Shown in pieces: positions 57,488 through 64,000 of a stretch of 64,000 nucleotides of DNA. Every line of letters begins with the position of its first letter. Position 1 is the stretch's first letter. The notes beneath the pieces were generated by a model. The model was given only the letters and a program-made list of their open reading frames with translations. It made no database searches and was not told the origin of the DNA. This stretch comes from Paragyromitra xinjiangensis (Eukaryota; Ascomycota; Pezizomycetes; Pezizales; Discinaceae), in contig JBCAMK010000002.1 in assembly GCA_038503065.1 (NCBI GenBank), positions 1,860,001 to 1,924,000 on the forward strand, read 5' to 3'. Made by a program: the position numbers and the translations under genes.

Positions 57488-58962
57488 GTTCGATGGCTTT
57501 TGCTGCTTGGAGTCTCCGGGGATGCAGGACCGAGATAGGGTAGGTGGTCAGGTGGATAGGAGACTAGCGTGATGAGAGAACCGAGGAAGAACAGAAGATA
57601 TCTAGCTAGCAGCAACAGGAAATAAAAAGTTAGTGATAAGACGCGTTCCGAGTATTCCTGCTAATCTGCAAGCCCATCAAGATGATTTGTTTCCGGAGAT
57701 GTTTCTAGAGATTACTGCTGCGGGGAGGAAAGGGGTGGGGGAGGACTTTGTCTGCCCTAGTAGAGGTAGGGGAGGGATCAGGGAGGATTAAGGCAGAGAG
57801 CAGTAGAGCAGGTGCCTGTATAGAATAACCCTACATACCTTTCTGTGACTGTGACGCGTGGTGTATATCAACCGGGAAAGAATATTAAAATAAAATAGAA
57901 AGTAGTTTTATATCCACCCCCGAAAGACCAAATACGATGTAAAAACAGAAAAACGAATCCTATAGAAACCGAAAAGAAGAGGAAGGGCGGAGGGATAGAT
58001 AGGAAGGGAGACGAGGAGAGTTAATAGCGACTGACTACAGGCGAAGAAGAGGGCTGACGACAGACACAGAACGGAAGAAAGCAGGTCCAACAGGAACAGA
58101 GAGCAGACCGCCTCCCCCACCAAAAAGAAACCGAAACCCAAAGGACACTCAGCACCAGGAGACACGGCACAAGCGAGGGACTGAGACCCTGACACTTGCT
58201 CTAACTTGGTTGGGCTAGCCACAAAGGGGCTCAGTGTGCGTTGCTATTAGGGGCGCGTGCACGAATCATAAAATCACACTCGGTGGCCGGATCCTGCTCA
58301 TCGAGTTTTATCATACAACTTTCTCGATCTTCCCCCCCTCCTTATACACTGTTCACCTGGTGATTGGAAACCGAGTCCCCCTCACAAATCATAACCAGTT
58401 TTACTCCCTCTTTGCCCAGCATGTATGTACTAAAATAGTTGGAATCTCCCTCAGCTCATCGCCCTTTGATGGCTATTGATGCTAAACCCCACCGGACAAC
58501 TCATTGACGGCTATGCAACCCACTTTACATACATCGATGATGCATCCATCCCCTTTCCCCCCGGGGAAAAAAGAAAAAAAAAAGAGGAAAAAAAATACCG
58601 AAAGGAAAGAAATACACGGAACCTCCCCCCCTTCATGGAAAAATCCTCCCCACGTGCATACCGATTCTAAATCATCACACATGCATCATACTCCCTTCCC
58701 CTTCATCAAGTCATCTCTTGTCGTGCAACATCCCTACGGATGGCTGCATGATAAGGATAAGTGGTCTGGGCGAAAATACATGTAGTTGAAACCGCACCCC
58801 ATCAAAATGCAGGCCCCCGGATAAGAAAATCTGCACAGCAAGATAGCAAATCCATCCGTGCATGCATTCACAATACAAAAAACATTACAAACGAAAAAGC
58901 AGTACTCTTAAATTCTATGCTCATGCCGTATCGCCATAATAACAATTATATTTCTCCATCTA
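57488..58962. other. Coiled-coil gene promoter / RRD1 3' flank
   Basis: 1.48 kb. Purine-rich leader-like DNA to about 58200. TACATGTA at 58777 and an A-rich stretch at 58566-58612. The minus-strand frame at 57908-58222 begins at GTG, is Leu/Ser/Phe-rich, and is not credible as a gene. Confidence 0.55.
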
Positions 58963-60784
58963 TCACCCCACACTTGGCTGTCTCCTTTTCAAATACCCCG
59001 TCTCTGCCACCCTGACACCTCCAGTTCCAAGACTCCCTCTTCTTTTCTCCGCCTCCTCCCCATCTAAAGATACTGCCAGCCTACTATCCGGCGAGCTTGT
59101 CCTCCGCGGCCCTAAGTTTGCTTCTGTGGCTTGTACGAGAGGTGATGAATCTCCTTCCTCTCTGCCCATAGCCCATGGAGCCTTTGTGTCTTCCCCATCC
59201 AACTGTCCTACTGGTAGTGGACGGGCCGAATGCATTCCTGCTGAGGTTGGGTATATAGGAGGTTGTGGTGCGGTCCAAGGTGCGTGGGTGGTGGTAGGCT
59301 GCTCCCCAGGTTTGGATGCCATAATGTTTTCAGATGTTGTCGAAAATGGGTTCCTTAGGTCTGGAGAAGGCCCGGAGGATGATTTTGACCAAGGTGCTCT
59401 TGTTGTAGCTCCGGACATGTTGCCTGATGGCTGAGAGGGGCCATTAGCCCAAGGCGCTTTTGTTGTGACCTCAGACATGCCGGCGGAAGACCGAGATGTT
59501 TTGTTGGCCCATGGCGCAGTAGTGGCTGGAGAATCTCCCACGACATGGCTTCGAGAACTGCTTGTTTGAGCATTGCTGGGATGAAGAGGTCTAGCGGCCG
59601 CGTTGGGGTCAGGAGTACCCCAGTTAAAGATACTTCCAAATGGGAAATGTTGCACAACAGGGAACTTTCCCAAGACTTCCGCGTTGTACATTTTCAGCAT
59701 TCCCTTGAGCGTGAAAGAATAGTTAGTGCTGTTTAAACGATAGAACACTAAGTTGATGACTAACCTTATTGATCTTCCCCCAACCTCCTTGTACTCCTGA
59801 GATATCGTACAGAATTGGACTATGTTCCCAAAAAGGACCCGTCTTGACATCGTAAATGAAGCCGACAGCTCCAAAATATAGATTTCTAAGTCTCTCCCTT
59901 TCGACAACGACATTTTTCACGACATCTCCAGGCTTCGGAACGTCCTCCAACCCTTCGGTACCTTTCTGCACCGGGGGGTTCATCGCCGCCGTAGCGTCCG
60001 AAGTCGGCGGATAGGTCGTCAACTGGGCACTCCCGAAAATATACGGAAGAAACGAATGATCGTCTAATCCCCAAACGCCGTGAGATCCCGCGGGCTCAAG
60101 CGTGTAGGTTAGAACTAGCCTCCTTATCAGGTGGAAATAAGCGTCAAAGCATTTGAGGGCCAAAGCGAGCTCATCTCGGCCCGGCTGAAACCCTCCTAGC
60201 ACCCAAATACCGCATAGAAAAGCTGCGAAGGAAAGTTCATGGCCGGTCCCGTAGTCAAGACGCTGTGGAGATCCGAACGAACCGAGGAGGTAGGGGAGAA
60301 GCTCTTCCTTTGCTGAAATTCCGTCGCTTGGCTTTTCCAACGATGTAATTTTAGCTGGGAGATGCTTGTCAAGTAATCCATCATTAGCATTTGAGAGGGC
60401 TTCCTTGACAAAAGTGTGCCATTTCCGACACGCTACGTTACCGAAACGACGAGGACCTAAGTCTGGGGGAGCTTGTTCGATGAAGCTTTCGAGAGTGTGA
60501 ATAAGATCGATGATATTCTGAACTTCAGAAGATACAGATATACTGGGGGATGTCAAGGTAAAGTTTGCAGGACTTCGAAGAGCATTTGTCTCATGGTCAA
60601 GTGGCGAAACAGATGCGTTGAGATGTAGAATGAACGAAGTAATCAGCTCGTAGGCAGGAGACGAAAGGAAATGATGAACATCCGGGATGGTGTTGATCTT
60701 TTTGACGGGAGTAGCGAAGGAGTGAGAGGCTGGATCGATATGCCTCAGTGCAGAGTGAGGAGTTGTCGATGAAGATGTTGCCAT
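58963..60784 (-). CDS. RRD1: PP2A phosphatase activator (PTPA, Rrd1-type peptidyl-prolyl isomerase) with APW-repeat tail
   Basis: Activator of PP2A-type phosphatases with prolyl isomerase activity in the family. Exons 60784-59765 and 59703-58963 give 586 residues. The PTPA core (about 30-375) shows RRFGNVACRKWHTFVKEAL, PYLLGSFGSPQRLDYGTGHE, SHGVWGLDDHSFLPYIFGSA, LYFGAVGFIYDVKTGPFWEH, and ISGVQGGWGKINK joined to GMLKMYNAEVLGKFPVVQHF. Junction GTTAGT/CTCAAG has a CACTAAC branch. The core is complete. Yeast Rrd1 is 393 residues, so about 190 residues here are a C-terminal extension. That tail has five (T)xAPW motifs, the first three at an exact 20-residue period. Neighbouring genes give no functional link. 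Confidence 0.94.
59164..59523 (-). repeat. APW repeat region in the RRD1 C-terminal tail
   Basis: Five copies of T-x-A-P-W followed by A, S or T: TTAPWANKT, TKAPWANGP, TRAPWSKSS, THAPWTAPQ and TKAPWAMGR. The first three are spaced exactly 20 residues apart with similar linkers (SAGMSEVT, SGNMSGAT). The last two are spread out, suggesting old tandem duplication. Confidence 0.8.
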
Positions 60785-61735
60785 ATTGCTGGACTAATGA
60801 TGGTGATGGTTGATGAAGTCCTTTGAGCTTCAAACTTCACATTCTGGAAAAGTAGCTGATGACGTCGGTGTCAGCATAAGCTTCCCCGCGCCACGTGACA
60901 GCCAAGCCCCGGCCTGCATCACACGAAATCACTCAAGTCACTCAAGTCGCTCAGAGTGCGTGCAGCCAAGCCCTCCACAGCATCAACTCATTAAATTACC
61001 AAAAAAACTAGAAATCAATTGCATTCACCTAGCCTGACCGGCAAACTCAGAAAAGGGTATATCGTATGTGCATAACCGCCAAACATTCCTGCAGCGGTTG
61101 TATTCGCTGCTGTGAGTGTTGTTTCGGGAGAACCGGGTGAAGCTTGGGATGAACTTCTGTACGGGATGACAGGCATCGTTATAATTTACAAAGGCGGAAA
61201 GCACCTACAATGCAGATAACCAGAGTTTATCTTCTCGTCTGCCGTGTCACTTCTACCTTCCGTAAACTCAACTGAACACGCCATTATCGCTAAAGTCAGA
61301 TTCCGACGGGAAAAAGTGTTGGCAGACCGCAGATTTACCCTGAGCATCTGCTAGCCATTTTATATCCGTGTTTATAGTGTTTCTAGGGGGACTACAGCTC
61401 TTTCCTGGAGCACAAAGTATCACTCGAACGCCTTGCAAGAAACACCCTTTATACCGGAAGGCACTAGCCTTCGCACACCATATCACAAAAACCCAAAGTC
61501 CGTAGCACACGTATGCACTAACCATAGTTTCAGAAAACACATTTCAGAGATCAGAACAAGTAATCTCAATTCCAAAGTAGTCGCTTTTTTCTACAGTAAC
61601 AGAAATGAAAATTTTGAGCAGCCCCCAAAAAGTAACCAAATACCTTCATCATACGAAAAGCCTGTACACAATCATGCAAGAAATAACAAGAAACGAACCA
61701 TCTAACCCCCAAACCACAATGTCCAAAATGGTATT
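60785..61735. other. RRD1 promoter / MET10 3' flank
   Basis: 951 bp between co-oriented genes. Mixed composition. A CACGTGAC-like element (GCCACGTGACAG near 60891) lies close to the RRD1 start. No gene is supported. Confidence 0.55.
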
Positions 61736-64000
61736 TTAATAAACTGCACAATGTTAGCATCACCATAATTCCACGGAACTCTGGAACTAAGAATAGCCTA
61801 CCTTCTAAGACATATCTCCCTCCATCCTTCAACTCTTCAATCTTCTTCGCACCATCCACCTTCTTCCCCTCCCTGCGTCCACCTTCCACGATTGCCTCGC
61901 ACAGCACCTCCGTAACATCTGGTACGGGCCAAGTAGGACCACACAGATAGAAAGCACCATCTTCTTTTATGTACGCCTGGATAATATCATCCACAGATTG
62001 CCTCATGCGGTCCTGGATATAGATCTTCTCCGGTTGGTCTCGTGAGAACGCACGGCCGAGGAGGGTGACGATCCCGGCAGCTTGGTATGCTTCCCATTCT
62101 TCTCCGTACAGGTACTCTTCACGTTGGTGACGAGATCCCATGTAGAGCAGGATGGAACCAATCTCCATGCCTTGGGCTTTTTGCCAAGCACGGTATTGAA
62201 TAAATGCGCGGAAGGGCGCGAGACCTGTTCCGAGACCGGCCATAATGAGGGGCTATCGTGAGGAAAATAGTTAGTACAAGGTATTCATGTAGGATAGTGG
62301 GGGTGGCAAACCTGAGTAGACAAAGGTGGTAATTTCATAACACTCGGCTTCACACTAACAGTAACCTCTGCACCTACTGGCAAAGTACTCAGGTACCTCG
62401 TTGCCTGTCCGAACCTGTCTCTTCCCTTAGGATCAACCCAGTTGACCACCACAATCAACAAATGCACCGCATTCGGGTGGACCTGCTGCGAGCTCGCAAT
62501 AGAATACTCCCTTCTCTTCATAGGAGAAACAATCTTCACAAGATCGTGGAAATCAGGGTGTGCAGACGAGTACTCCAACAGGATATCCGCAAATGTACAT
62601 GTATCCACCTCCGCCCTCCTCTTGAACTCCGTCGCTCCCTCAGCAGAACTCAAGGTCAATAGCGCCTTCTTCTCCTCGGTATCATCCGCGAATGCCGCAA
62701 GTGCCTCGTAGAAACGCTTAGGAGGACGACCGAAAATATCCACATTCTGTGACAAAGCCTGGAAGACTGTTCGAACCTCAAGAACCTCCGGATCGTCTTT
62801 CGATGGGACCTCGACAACGTCGTCCGCGTTGAGACCGTAGAACTTGATAAACTCTGCGACGTCTTCTGGGTCGTTATGGGCGTGGATTCCGAGTGCTTCA
62901 CCAATCTGGTACTCCATACCGGTGCCGGTGAGATCGAACTCGATGTGAAAGATGTTACGATCGTAGTAGTCGGGGGTGAGACGTTTGTTCTCCTTGACTT
63001 TGACGGTGTAGTTACGGACTCCCAAGTCGGGACGGAGCGCGGTCTGGACGCCGTATGCCTCCTTGAAGGAGAGGGCCTGTGCCGCGGATTGGTTGGACTT
63101 GAGGAAGTAGGATGGCTCAGCGACGTGTTTCTCCTCGTTGATGGCGAAACTGTTGATTTGTGGGATTGCTGGGAGACTGGTGGATTCGTTCTCATCGACG
63201 GCCTCAGCCCATTCCTTGGGGGTTTCGAACTTCCTTAGAGCATCGTCGAGGTTCTCGGCGGCGGCATGGACGGCCTCAGAGTCGAGGTTATACACCGAAA
63301 GCCTTTCCAATGAGGCAGTAATGTCCGCGACCTGGAGGAAAGCAAGCTGAACAAGAGCGTTCTCGACAGCAGCAGGAACTTCCTCACCAACGACCGAGGG
63401 GTTGAGGATAACGAGGTTAATACCCTTCTGGACAACACCACGCTTGAACGGTGCAGGGAGCTTCTTCTCGAGATCTTCATCCTTAATGGTAGATTTTAGG
63501 ATGAGACTTCCACCCTGCTTGGTGCGTGCAATCAGGTCAAACTCAGAGAGGAGGGCAATATCATTGACCACCGCGACATCAGCACTCTCAACATGGAACG
63601 AGGCTTCGACGACCTTCTTGCTGGACTTGATCTCAGCCTGGAGGATACCAGCAAGGGGGACATTGTCATATGTAGCGGAGAAGGAAATAGTCCTCTCGAT
63701 ATCCTCCGCTAGGATTTTCGCAACAGCCGATGCAGCGGGAACAGACGCAGCATCGTCGCTATCCCAGAAGATATACTGCTTCGCACCCTCCTCCTCAACC
63801 AACAGATCGAAAGAGTCAAGCGTGGACGCTTCAGAAGTAAACGCATCCTCAGGAATCTCGATCGAAACGCTCTTCTTACGCACAATCTGGTCGAAAATCC
63901 AAGCAAACTGTTTCGGCGACCAGACCTGTTCACGAGGATACTTCAGATCCAGAGTCGGCGGTGCAAGTTGCCAGATATCAGACATGGAAGTCGCAGCAAC
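61736..64000 (-). CDS. MET10: Sulfite reductase [NADPH] flavoprotein alpha component (Met10), 5' end cut by the window
   Basis: Carries electrons from NADPH through FAD to the sulfite reductase beta subunit (Met5) in sulfate assimilation. Exons 64000-62312 (open at the edge), 62252-61802 and 61743-61736 encode about 715 visible residues. The visible part starts in the pyruvate-oxidoreductase-like region (VWSPKQFAWIFDQIVRKK, SVPAASAVAKILAEDIERT). The FAD domain follows (NIFHIEFDLTGTGMEYQIGE, GRPPKRFYEALAAF, RREYSIASSQ). The NADPH domain carries PLIMAGLGTGLAPFRAF, GSRHQREEYLYGEEW and AFYLCGPTWPVPDVTEVL. The last exon holds only eight bases and completes GRYVLEVY. An ATG at 63985 exists, but the frame stays open upstream and the family is about 1,040 residues, so I treat it as internal. 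No flavodoxin domain is seen, as expected. Confidence 0.95.

Noticed and set aside
57908..58222. 104-codon minus-strand frame with hydrophobic segments between the coiled-coil gene and RRD1
   Set aside because: Starts at GTG, is dominated by Leu/Ser/Phe from purine-rich DNA, and lies in the likely leader of the coiled-coil gene.
63985..63985. ATG at 63985 as the MET10 start
   Set aside because: The frame is open to the window edge and the family has several hundred more N-terminal residues; treated as an internal Met.
1..64000. CRISPR arrays, operons, bacterial-type ribosome binding sites, dispersed 5S rRNA
   Set aside because: Looked for by eye and none seen; the window is eukaryotic nuclear DNA and no 5S-like consensus blocks were found.

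Overview
This is nuclear DNA of a filamentous ascomycete (Pezizomycotina). Genes carry several short introns of about 45-110 nt with CTAAC/CTAAT-like branch sites, a tRNA-Lys has an intron at position 37/38, and the conserved proteins are fungal in type (Atg13, Yap1, Gpn3, Met10, Kap123, a DUF2433 protein). I cannot name the genus. I resolved splice sites by requiring reading-frame continuity and fit to the known families. Exon coordinates in the entries are my own models.

Layout, left to right. A 5'-complete but 3'-cut karyopherin KAP123 (-) is followed by a 4.3 kb gap. Next come ATG13 (-), a 4.4 kb gap with one weak small-gene candidate, and NOT4 (-), whose 3' end contains an unusually long intron. 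The complex I 30-kDa subunit (-) and BUD22 (-) follow, with TRM7 (+) divergent from BUD22 over 187 bp. A 935-bp TIR element flanked by TA lies downstream of TRM7. Then come a DUF2433 protein (-), FMP52 (-), a previously unannotated 56-residue CaaX-box gene (+), the sterol transporter NCR1 (+), and a small Pro/Ala/Glu-rich protein (-). RRP42 (-) and GPN3 (+) share a 183-bp divergent promoter. An SPF30-type Tudor protein (-) precedes the oxidative-stress factor YAP1 (+) with its very long ATG-free leader. The right end has tRNA-Lys(UUU) (-), a 1341-residue coiled-coil protein (-), the PP2A activator RRD1 (-), and the 3' two-thirds of MET10 (-), cut by the window edge.

The genes are mostly single-copy housekeeping functions: nuclear import, autophagy, mRNA deadenylation, respiration, ribosome and tRNA maturation, sterol export, RNA decay, splicing, phosphatase control and sulfur assimilation. 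They do not form a metabolic cluster. The most novel items are the small CaaX protein, the TIR element, the strong over-representation of the palindrome TACATGTA between genes, a GC-AG intron in KAP123, the ambiguous 3' end of NOT4, microexons in the coiled-coil gene, and a 20-residue APW repeat in RRD1.
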